Source of the DNA: Zavarzinia sp.
Lineage (GTDB): Bacteria > Pseudomonadota > Alphaproteobacteria > Zavarziniales > Zavarziniaceae
Reading direction: 5' to 3'
NCBI GenBank assembly: GCA_028694545.1
Contig: JAQVKV010000058.1
Coordinates: 1-8,537, forward strand
DNA length: 8,537 bases
Each line of letters starts with the position of its first letter. The stretch's first letter is position 1. Below are positions 1-4,898 of this stretch, in pieces. The notes beneath the pieces are model-generated. The model saw nothing but the letters and a program-made list of their open reading frames with translations, was not told the origin of the DNA and searched no databases. Made by a program: the position numbers and the translations under genes.

Positions 1-1
1 A

Positions 2-595
2 TCAAGGCCTGAGGGCGCCGATCGCCGCCACCCCCACCACGCCGCTGCCGGCGAGACGGGGCGCCGTGCGCCCGTCGACGCCGCCCAGGGCATAGACGGG
101 AAGGCCGGCGCGGCGTGCCAGCCCCGCGAAGCGCATGAGACCGAGGCAGGGCGCGCCCGGATGACTGTCCGTCGGGAACACCGGCGACAGCAACACCGCC
201 GCCACCCCCGCCCGCCGCGCCCGTGCCAGGGCGCGGGCGCCATGGGCGGCGGCGGTGGCGAAGCCGCTCGCCCTCATTGGCAGGCGGGTCTCCGGCCAAT
301 GCACGCCGGCGGCATTGACACGCCGGGCCAGCCGAGGATCGCCGGCGACCATAAGGCGCAAACGCTGGCGCCGGCACAAGCGGGCCAGCGCAAGGCCGAG
401 CGCGAGACGCGCTTCCGGCGCCAGGTCCCCGTCGCGCAGGATGACGAGGCTGCCCGCCGGAAGCCTCTCGGCGGCAGCCAGCGGATCGGGCAGGCGCGCC
501 CGGTCGGTCAGCAGGACGAGGGGCGGCAGCAGGCCTGCCATCGGATGGCGGGCATTGAGGCGGCGGGCGGCGGTTGCTAGCTTCTGGTCCATCAT
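2..595 (-). CDS. ThiE/TenI-fold protein (thiamine phosphate synthase-like), probably divergent
   Basis: The 197-residue product is a TIM-barrel protein of the thiamine phosphate synthase/TenI superfamily. Family marks are LVLLTDRARLPDP near residues 26-38, AAGVHWPE at 95-102, the loop LSPVFPTDSHPGAP at 136-149, and the phosphate-binding end YALGGVDG (168-175) followed by GVVGVAAIGAL. True ThiE enzymes carry a Q-x-R-x-K motif, an N-D pair, an Asp in the 'GQEDLP' segment and a Lys in the 'PTxTK' loop. Here these read ILRDG, AGD, PETRLP and PTDSHP, so most catalytic residues are replaced. The SHPGxPxLG loop resembles the TMP-synthase-like domain fused to some MutT proteins, and TenI. The fold is fairly sure; thiamine phosphate synthesis is doubtful. 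The start is the first of two adjacent ATGs (595-593); the next Met, residue 19, would trim a non-conserved leader. There is no clear Shine-Dalgarno. The stop at 4-2 is inside the window, so the gene is complete. Confidence 0.82.
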   Translation of the reverse strand: MMDQKLATAARRLNARHPMAGLLPPLVLLTDRARLPDPLAAAERLPAGSLVILRDGDLAPEARLALGLALARLCRRQRLRLMVAGDPRLARRVNAAGVHWPETRLPMRASGFATAAAHGARALARARRAGVAAVLLSPVFPTDSHPGAPCLGLMRFAGLARRAGLPVYALGGVDGRTAPRLAGSGVVGVAAIGALRP

Positions 596-1286
596 GACGT
601 CCGATTCCGAAACGACCATCGCCGACCGCCTCGCCCATGTCGAGGCGCGGATCGCCAAGGCCTGCCGCGCCACCGGCCGCGAACCCGGGGACGTGCGCCT
701 GATCGCCGTCTCCAAGACCCACGACGCCGACGCGGTGCGCGCGGCACTGGCCGCCGGCCAACGCGTCTTCGGCGAGAACCGGGTGCAGGAGGCCGAAGGC
801 AAGTTCCCGGCCCTGAAGGCGGAATTCCCCGATCTCGAACTCCATCTGATCGGGCCCCTGCAGACCAACAAGGCGAAGGATGCGGTCGCCTTGTTCGACG
901 TGATCGAGACCGTGGATCGCGAGAAGCTGGCGGCCGCCATCGCCGCCGCGTCCGAAAAGACCGGCCGGCGTCCGCGCTGCTTCGTTCAGGTCAACACGGG
1001 GGAGGAGCCGCAGAAGGCCGGCTGCCTGCCGGCGGAAGCGGATGCTCTGGTCGCCGCCTGCCGCGACGTGCACGGGCTCGACGTCGTCGGCCTCATGTGC
1101 ATTCCGCCGGTGGATGACGAGCCGTCGCTGCATTTCGCCCTGCTGCGCAAGATCGCCGCGCGCAACGGGCTGGCCCAGCTCTCCATGGGCATGTCGGGCG
1201 ACTACGAGATCGCGGTGCGTCAGGGCGCCACTCAGGTCCGCGTCGGCACGGCGATCTTCGGCCAGCGAGACTATTCCGCCGGGTGA
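594..1286 (+). CDS. yggS: YggS/PLPBP family pyridoxal phosphate homeostasis protein
   Basis: The 230-residue product has the single-domain alanine-racemase-like barrel of the YggS/PROSC family and the usual family length. Visible marks in order: LIAVSKTH with the PLP-binding lysine at K41, the FGENRVQEA segment, HLIGPLQTNKAKDA (family signature), the CFVQVNTGEEPQKAG strand, GLMCIPP, and the phosphate-binding end LSMGMSGDYEIAVRQGATQVRVGTAIFG (given here as its conserved SMGMSxDxExAxxxGxTxVRxGTxIFG pattern). The protein binds PLP and buffers the vitamin B6 and amino/keto-acid pools in the cytoplasm; no catalytic reaction is firmly assigned in the family. The start is ATG 594-596, giving the usual N-terminus (IADRLAHVEARI); an open frame continues upstream but is not family-like. 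No strong Shine-Dalgarno precedes it. It is divergent from the ThiE-fold gene and its last 16 bases overlap the convergent L,D-transpeptidase gene. Confidence 0.96.
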   Translation: MTSDSETTIADRLAHVEARIAKACRATGREPGDVRLIAVSKTHDADAVRAALAAGQRVFGENRVQEAEGKFPALKAEFPDLELHLIGPLQTNKAKDAVALFDVIETVDREKLAAAIAAASEKTGRRPRCFVQVNTGEEPQKAGCLPAEADALVAACRDVHGLDVVGLMCIPPVDDEPSLHFALLRKIAARNGLAQLSMGMSGDYEIAVRQGATQVRVGTAIFGQRDYSAG

Positions 1287-1774
1287 ACCACCAGACGGCC
1301 GTCGGGCGACAATCCGGCCAGGACCGTCAGCAGGTCGGGCAGGGCCAGCGCTACGCAGCCGGCGGTGGGCCCGCCGTCCTCGGGCCGCAGGTGCATGAAG
1401 ATGGCGCTGCCGGCCCCCGGCACCGGCGGTGCGTCATTGTGCCCGACCACCACCACCACGTCATAGAGATGATCGTCGCGCCACATGCGCTCGTGGCTGG
1501 CCGGAAAGGGCAGGGTCACCGGGCGGTTGTAGGCCGGATCGCCGGGATCGTCGCACCAGCCGTCGTTCGGGCCGATGGCCGAGACCGGCAGGGCACAGGC
1601 CGGTGCCAACATGCGATCAGGGCGGTAGAGCACGCGGCGCAATGGCCATGAACCCGCCGGCGTGCCGCCGTCACCTTCGCGCTTGTCGGTGACGATGCCG
1701 GCCCGGCCGAGGCTGGCGGGATAGGTATGGCCGGCGAAACGCACGCGGCCGTCGGGAAAGACGTGGATGTCCAT
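1271..1774 (-). CDS. L,D-transpeptidase (YkuD) family protein
   Basis: The 167-residue product matches the short YkuD/ErfK-like L,D-transpeptidase group. N-terminal RAGIVTDKREGDGGTPAGSW (residues 24-43) is the substrate-side strand and loop. The catalytic stretch has IFMHL with H128 and PTAGCVAL with the nucleophile C140, so the usual S/T-H-G-C box reads T-A-G-C here, as in the compact branch of the family. Members form 3-3 crosslinks in peptidoglycan or attach lipoproteins, using the Cys to make an acyl-enzyme. No signal peptide or membrane segment is present in the N-terminus (MDIHVFPDGRVRFAG), so export is not explained by the sequence. The ATG at 1774-1772 is the only good start: an in-frame TAG lies four codons upstream (1786-1784). 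No clear Shine-Dalgarno is seen. It overlaps yggS tail to tail by 16 bases. The family is well supported; the exact substrate is not. Confidence 0.9.
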   Translation of the reverse strand: MDIHVFPDGRVRFAGHTYPASLGRAGIVTDKREGDGGTPAGSWPLRRVLYRPDRMLAPACALPVSAIGPNDGWCDDPGDPAYNRPVTLPFPASHERMWRDDHLYDVVVVVGHNDAPPVPGAGSAIFMHLRPEDGGPTAGCVALALPDLLTVLAGLSPDGRLVVHPAE

Positions 1775-1947
1775 CGGGGGAGACTAGGGCTGAATCCGCT
1801 CGGACCTCAATGCCCCGGGTCGCGACACGCTTCGTCGCTTCCCATACACCTCGTCGTCCCGGCGGAGGCCGGGACCTCCCGCCGGACAGGGCGCCCTCTG
1901 GTCACGAGACCCGGCCTTCGTCGGGATGACGCTGGCAGGAAGGACGA
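1775..1947. other. Intergenic gap between two minus-strand genes, no ORF of note
   Basis: This 173-base gap separates the end of the 294-residue protein gene from the start of the L,D-transpeptidase gene, both on the minus strand. It holds the palindromic repeat at 1852-1931. No Shine-Dalgarno or convincing sigma-70 boxes for the transpeptidase gene were found in 1775-1851. A short open frame read through the repeat (VVPAEAG...) is the usual spurious translation of this repeat type and not a gene. Confidence 0.6.
1852..1931. repeat. Intergenic palindromic repeat (REP-like, 'VPAEAG' type)
   Basis: The 22-base arms 1852-1873 and 1910-1931 are inverted copies with three mismatches over 22, separated by 36 bases. 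Each arm also contains its own small hairpin: CCCGGC-GGAG-GCCGGG in the left arm and CCCGGC-CTTC-GTCGGG in the right. The centre carries a perfect 10-base palindrome, AGGGCGCCCT (1888-1897). Sequences of this kind (CGTC-TCCCGGCG-AGGCCGGG) are common as dispersed intergenic repeats in GC-rich Proteobacteria and are often mistranslated as proteins starting 'VVPAEAG'. It begins 16 bases past the stop of the upstream minus-strand gene, a typical position. It may act as an mRNA 3' stabiliser or weak terminator. Copy number cannot be judged from one window. Confidence 0.75.
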
Positions 1948-2832
1948 TCACTCCGCCGCGATGGCGGGCGGCGCGTAATTGGGGCCGGTATAGCGTTCCA
2001 TGTTCTGGCGCATCAGGCGCAGCGCGTCGTCATAGGCGACCTTGTCTTCCGGGCGGATGTCCATGGGCACCGTGCGCGGCGCATAGGTTCCGTTGCGGTG
2101 GGCCGGGAAGAAGCGCCGGGTCTCGGTCGTGCCGGCGGAGGCCGTGGCGACGGGCGCTGGAGCGACAGGGGCTGTCGTGGGCGTGGCCTCGGCGGTTTCG
2201 GCGCCCGCCGCCTTTGCCGGTGTGGCGCCGACCGAACGGATCAGCGCGTCGAAAGCCGCCGGGCTCAATTGCGGCACGCCAGCCGAAGCGGTCGGGCGCG
2301 GGACCGGAGGCGAAGTCGGTGCGGCCATGGCGGTTTCTCCTGTGGGAGTGGACGGGGATTCGGTCCGGGGTGTCGCGTCGGCGGTGACGGCGGGGGGCGT
2401 GGCGCGGCCCGTTTCGGCCTCGGCGATCAGGCCGCCCGGGCCGGCGGCGACGGCGGTCGGGGCCGGTGCCTCATCGCCGCCGAGGCCGAAGACGCCGGCG
2501 ATCATCTGGCCTGGCTCTTCCCCCGTCGCCTGTTCGATCACGGCGCCCGCCATGGCGACGCCGGCGCCGATGACGCCGCCATAAAGCGCGCCACCGACGA
2601 TGCGGGCCACGGGATTGATGGTATCGCCCGTGATGCCGCGGTAGAGGGTCGAGACGACGGGGATATGCTGCAGCGGATTGATGATGTCGAGCAGGTCGCC
2701 GAACGACATTTCGGGATCGCCCGGCTTGCTCGGTGCCATGTAGTCGGCGGTGCCGGCGTCCAATTCGCTGCGCTTGCCCGGCAGTAGCACGGGCAGGGGG
2801 CGATTGGCGGTATCGGCGGCGGTGGCGGTCAT
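1948..2832 (-). CDS. Hypothetical protein with Gly-rich hydrophobic segment and Pro/Ala/Thr linker
   Basis: I do not recognise a named family. The 294-residue product has three parts. Residues 1-42 are polar. Residues 43-118 look folded and conserved, with FGDLLDIINPLQHIPVVSTL (44-63), then GITGDTINPVARIVGG, then a glycine/alanine-spaced hydrophobic stretch at 80-98 resembling a glycine-zipper or short membrane-inserting helix, then EQATGEEPGQMIAGVFGLGG. Residues 120-235 are low-complexity Pro/Ala/Thr, interrupted by one helix-like segment, LSPAAFDALIRSVG (189-202). Residues 239-294 are again composed, with RRFFPAHRNGTYAPRTVPMD and VAYDDALRLMRQNMERY. No signal peptide is seen. The start ATG 2832-2830 has a strong GAGGAG five bases upstream; a longer frame to 2865 starts before that site and is rejected. 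I have an unverified memory of NPLQHIPVVST-like hypotheticals in Alphaproteobacteria. Confidence 0.82.
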   Translation of the reverse strand: MTATAADTANRPLPVLLPGKRSELDAGTADYMAPSKPGDPEMSFGDLLDIINPLQHIPVVSTLYRGITGDTINPVARIVGGALYGGVIGAGVAMAGAVIEQATGEEPGQMIAGVFGLGGDEAPAPTAVAAGPGGLIAEAETGRATPPAVTADATPRTESPSTPTGETAMAAPTSPPVPRPTASAGVPQLSPAAFDALIRSVGATPAKAAGAETAEATPTTAPVAPAPVATASAGTTETRRFFPAHRNGTYAPRTVPMDIRPEDKVAYDDALRLMRQNMERYTGPNYAPPAIAAE

Positions 2833-2837
2833 CGGCA

Positions 2838-2843
2838 CTCCTC
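2838..2843 (-). promoter_or_regulatory. Ribosome binding site GAGGAG
   Basis: On the minus strand GAGGAG lies five bases before the ATG at 2832-2830. It is the best Shine-Dalgarno in the window, and it fixes the start of the 294-residue protein against a longer frame that opens at 2865. Confidence 0.8.
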
Positions 2844-2880
2844 GGGTTCGGGGGTGCCGCTGCAAGCGCCGGGCCAGTCA

Positions 2881-2910
2881 GATTTTCTTTGAAATCAATG
2901 TATTAGTCGG
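2881..2910. promoter_or_regulatory. AT-rich patch with short inverted repeat, candidate promoter/operator
   Basis: This is the most AT-rich stretch in the window, lying upstream of the 294-residue protein gene. It contains a perfect five-base inverted repeat, GATTT (2881-2885) and AAATC (2892-2896), with a six-base spacer. On the minus strand it includes TTGATT and TAATAC, but no pair of boxes has correct spacing. The position favours a promoter for the minus-strand gene; exact elements are not resolved. Confidence 0.3.
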
Positions 2911-2923
2911 ATGCCCTGTTCCC

Positions 2924-2942
2924 CCCGGCAGCTTCTGCCGGG
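2924..2942. terminator. Strong hairpin just after ribA, possible terminator
   Basis: CCCGGCAG (2924-2931), loop CTT, and CTGCCGGG (2935-2942) form a perfect eight-pair GC-rich stem. It lies eight bases beyond the ribA stop (2953-2951). Read on the minus strand, as ribA transcription would, the stem is followed by GGGAACAGG with no U-tract. Read on the plus strand it is followed by TCGTTTCTTC. So the location suits ribA but the tail suits the other direction. It may work as a Rho-assisted or 3'-stabilising structure for ribA. Confidence 0.5.
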
Positions 2943-2950
2943 TCGTTTCT

Positions 2951-4042
2951 TCACAGCAGGTGGCCGCTCTTGGCCTTTTTGGTCGCCAGGTAGAATTCGT
3001 TGTGGTTGTTGGCGGGGAAGGCGTGGGGCACCCGTTCGACCACATTGATGCCGGCGGCTTTCAGACCTTCGACCTTCTCCGGATTATTGGTCAGCAGGCG
3101 TACGGCGCCGAAGCCGAGCAGCCGCAGCATTTCCGCCGCCGGGCGGAATACCCGCTCGTCCGGATCGAAGCCCAGGCGCTCGTTCGCCTCGACCGTATCG
3201 AAGCCCTGGTCCTGCAGGCGATAGGCCTTCAGCTTGTTCATCAGGCCGATACCCCGGCCCTCCTGCGCGAGATAGAGCAGCACGCCGCCGCCCGCAGCCG
3301 AAATGGTGCGGATGGCGCCGCGCAACTGTTCGCCGCAGTCGCAGCGCAGGGAGCCGAGCAGGTCGCCGGTGAAACATTCGGAATGCAGCCGGCTCAACAC
3401 CGGTTCGTGCCGGGGCGGATCGCCGATCAGGATCGCCAGATGCTCGATACCGCCGTCGGCCGGGCGGAAGCCGATGATGCGCGCCTGTTCAGCGTCCGCC
3501 AGCGGCACCCTTGCGTCAGAGACGATGCGCAGGCCCCGGGCCGCCGTCTCGTCATAGGCGGTGATGGCGGCGGCCGGCACGCTCAGCAGGCCGGCATCGT
3601 CCGCTACGGCTTCCACCACGAGGGCGGCGGGCAGCAGGCGGGCGAGCTTCAGCAGCTTGACGGCGGCGAATTCGGCGACGAAGGGGGCCCGGCGCAGCAC
3701 CGAGAAGGGCCCGCGCAGGGGATTGTCCAGGTCCGCCGTCGGGTCGGCCAGCGAGGCGATGGTCGGGGCGTCGAGCTGGCCGGACAAGGGCACCGCCACC
3801 GGATCGCCGACCAGCGGGCGCAGCTTCAATGTCGCGGCGCGGCGGTTGGTGAGCAGCAGGCGGGCGTCGGCGCCGGCGAAGGTGGCGAGCCGTTCGGGCG
3901 TCGCATATTCGGCGGCGGCGATGCGCAGGAAATGACCGTCGTCGTCGTTGACGACGACATCGAGACCGCGGCGCAGTTCGGAGACGGCGCGATCGACGAC
4001 CACCAGGTCGGAAGCGGGGGCGGAGCCAAAGGGTGACGACAT
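2951..4042 (-). CDS. ribA: GTP cyclohydrolase II with degenerate DHBP-synthase-like N-terminal domain
   Basis: The C-terminal half (about residues 170-363) is GTP cyclohydrolase II, which opens GTP to 2,5-diamino-6-ribosylamino-4(3H)-pyrimidinone phosphate, the first riboflavin step. The zinc ligands are C223, C234 and C236 in SECFTGDLLGSLRCDCG. They are followed by LAQEGRGIGLMNKLKAY, the LQDQGFDTVEANERLGF segment with D-R at 295-297, and LLTNNPEKVEGLKAAGI. Residues 14-165 resemble RibB, with RAVSELRRG, VVNDDDG and an AAEYATPERL helix. The RibB acidic loop (DxRExEGD) is absent, so DHBP synthase activity is not expected, and a separate RibB should exist elsewhere. At 363 residues the protein is longer than E. 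coli RibA (about 196), in line with alphaproteobacterial forms. I used ATG 4042-4040. An in-frame GTG at 4060-4058 with GGGGGA six bases upstream would add six residues and is a real alternative. Confidence 0.95.
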   Translation of the reverse strand: MSSPFGSAPASDLVVVDRAVSELRRGLDVVVNDDDGHFLRIAAAEYATPERLATFAGADARLLLTNRRAATLKLRPLVGDPVAVPLSGQLDAPTIASLADPTADLDNPLRGPFSVLRRAPFVAEFAAVKLLKLARLLPAALVVEAVADDAGLLSVPAAAITAYDETAARGLRIVSDARVPLADAEQARIIGFRPADGGIEHLAILIGDPPRHEPVLSRLHSECFTGDLLGSLRCDCGEQLRGAIRTISAAGGGVLLYLAQEGRGIGLMNKLKAYRLQDQGFDTVEANERLGFDPDERVFRPAAEMLRLLGFGAVRLLTNNPEKVEGLKAAGINVVERVPHAFPANNHNEFYLATKKAKSGHLL

Positions 4043-4148
4043 GGCGCGCAGTCTAACCACAAGTTTTCCCCCGATGCAGCCGTCGATCAACGACGTCGCG
4101 TCATGGCTCCCTTGCGGGGGGCGGTGACAGGCCGCAGAATCCGTGCCG
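4043..4148. promoter_or_regulatory. Divergent promoter region between ribA and the response regulator
   Basis: These 106 bases lie between two divergent starts. They contain a perfect inverted repeat, CGTCG-ATCAA-CGACG (4081-4095), midway, which could bind a dimeric regulator. Towards the regulator there is TTGCGG (4112-4117), 17 bases, then CAGAAT (4135-4140). Towards ribA, the minus strand offers TTGATC and, 16 bases on, GAAAAC, a weaker pair. I see no FMN riboswitch: the ribA leader is too short and lacks the conserved AGGG/GGAGG core. Confidence 0.35.
4112..4140 (+). promoter_or_regulatory. Candidate sigma-70 promoter for the response regulator
   Basis: TTGCGG (4112-4117), a 17-base spacer and CAGAAT (4135-4140) match the sigma-70 boxes at 3/6 and 4/6. 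Transcription would start near 4147, at or beside the ATG at 4149. This would give a leaderless message and fits the absence of a Shine-Dalgarno. Confidence 0.28.
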
Positions 4149-4835
4149 ATGACGAATCGTGCCGAAGCAACGACGCCCCCGGCGGGCGAACGGGCCGGCC
4201 ACCTGCTGGTGGCGGTCGATGACGGGATATTGGCGCGGGCCCTCGCGGAACCGCTGGCGGGTGCCGGCTTCACGGTCGAGGTGACGGGGCTGGATGGCGC
4301 CGCCGACCGACTGGAGGTGGCGGATCTCGTCCTTGTCGACCGCGCGGGCGACGATGGCGGGGCGGACGCCCGGCTGATCGCCGCCGGCTGCCTGCTGCCC
4401 GTCGTCGCCCTGGCGTCGGCGGATGATGCCAGGCCCCCCTCGGGGGCGGGCGGCCAGGTCTTCCTGCTGCGCAAGCCCCTGCGTATCGAAGCCCTGCTCG
4501 AGGCGGTGCGCGCGCGCCTCGCCGCCGGGGCGGGGGCTCTGGTGATCGGGCCGTGCCGGTTGTTCGCCTCCTCGCGCACGCTGGTCGGCAGCGGTGGCGA
4601 AGTACGCCTGACCGACAAGGAGACCCAGATCCTCGCCCGGCTGGCCGGTGCCATTGGTCGCGTCGTCTCGCGCGAGGCCCTGCTCGCCGATGTCTGGGGC
4701 TATGGCGCCGCCATCGCCACCCATACGATCGAGACCCATGTCTATCGCCTGCGCCGCAAGCTGGCGCGCGTGGCCGCCGGCGGCGCGGCTCTCATCCAGT
4801 CGGAAGACGGCGGCTATCGTCTGGCGCTGGCCTGA
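4149..4835 (+). CDS. OmpR-type response regulator (receiver plus winged helix), orphan
   Basis: The 228-residue product has a receiver domain at about residues 17-124 and a winged-helix DNA-binding domain at 131-228. Receiver residues: acidic pair D24-D25, likely phospho-acceptor D64 (DLVLVD), the switch position as S90 (ALAS) in place of Thr or Ser, and K109-P110. All key positions are filled, but the loop regions are Gly/Ala/Asp-rich and the domain is atypical, so phosphorylation is likely but not certain. The DNA-binding part shows LTDKETQILARLAG, VVSREALLADVWGY, THTIETHVYRLRRKL (recognition helix) and a final wing, EDGGYRLAL. No histidine kinase is adjacent. Two starts are possible, GTG 4143 (230 residues) and ATG 4149; neither has a Shine-Dalgarno. 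ATG is preferred. It is divergent from ribA, and the downstream glycosyltransferase gene begins 63 bases after its stop, so cotranscription is possible. Target genes are unknown. Confidence 0.9.
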   Translation: MTNRAEATTPPAGERAGHLLVAVDDGILARALAEPLAGAGFTVEVTGLDGAADRLEVADLVLVDRAGDDGGADARLIAAGCLLPVVALASADDARPPSGAGGQVFLLRKPLRIEALLEAVRARLAAGAGALVIGPCRLFASSRTLVGSGGEVRLTDKETQILARLAGAIGRVVSREALLADVWGYGAAIATHTIETHVYRLRRKLARVAAGGAALIQSEDGGYRLALA

Positions 4836-4887
4836 ACACGGGTTAGCGGGTATGCAGGGCGGCACCCCCACGACGGGGCGGCGGGCA

Positions 4888-4892
4888 GGGAG
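4888..4892 (+). promoter_or_regulatory. Ribosome binding site GGGAG
   Basis: GGGAG lies six bases before the ATG at 4899-4901. It supports that start despite the low-complexity Ser/Ala/Gly N-terminus of the membrane protein. Confidence 0.6.
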
Positions 4893-4898
4893 CAATTC

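Noticed and set aside
1727..1978. Short plus-strand open frame containing VVPAEAGTSRR
   Set aside because: It is translation of the intergenic palindromic repeat, a well-known artefact, with no ribosome site.
2750..4036. Long open frame on the plus strand (428 codons) opposite ribA
   Set aside because: ribA is certain from its zinc site and catalytic motifs; the plus-strand product is low-complexity Gly/Gln/Ala.
4043..4148. FMN riboswitch upstream of ribA
   Set aside because: The leader is only about 100 bases including the divergent promoter, and the conserved RFN-element core segments are not present.
4043..4654. Upstream in-frame extension of ribA reading through the divergent regulator
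   Set aside because: It is antisense to the response regulator, has no homology to RibA N-termini, and would make the protein 567 residues. Only the short GTG extension to 4060 is credible.
4836..4898. Terminator between the response regulator and the membrane protein gene
   Set aside because: Only a weak CCCC/GGGG pairing is seen and there is no T-tract.
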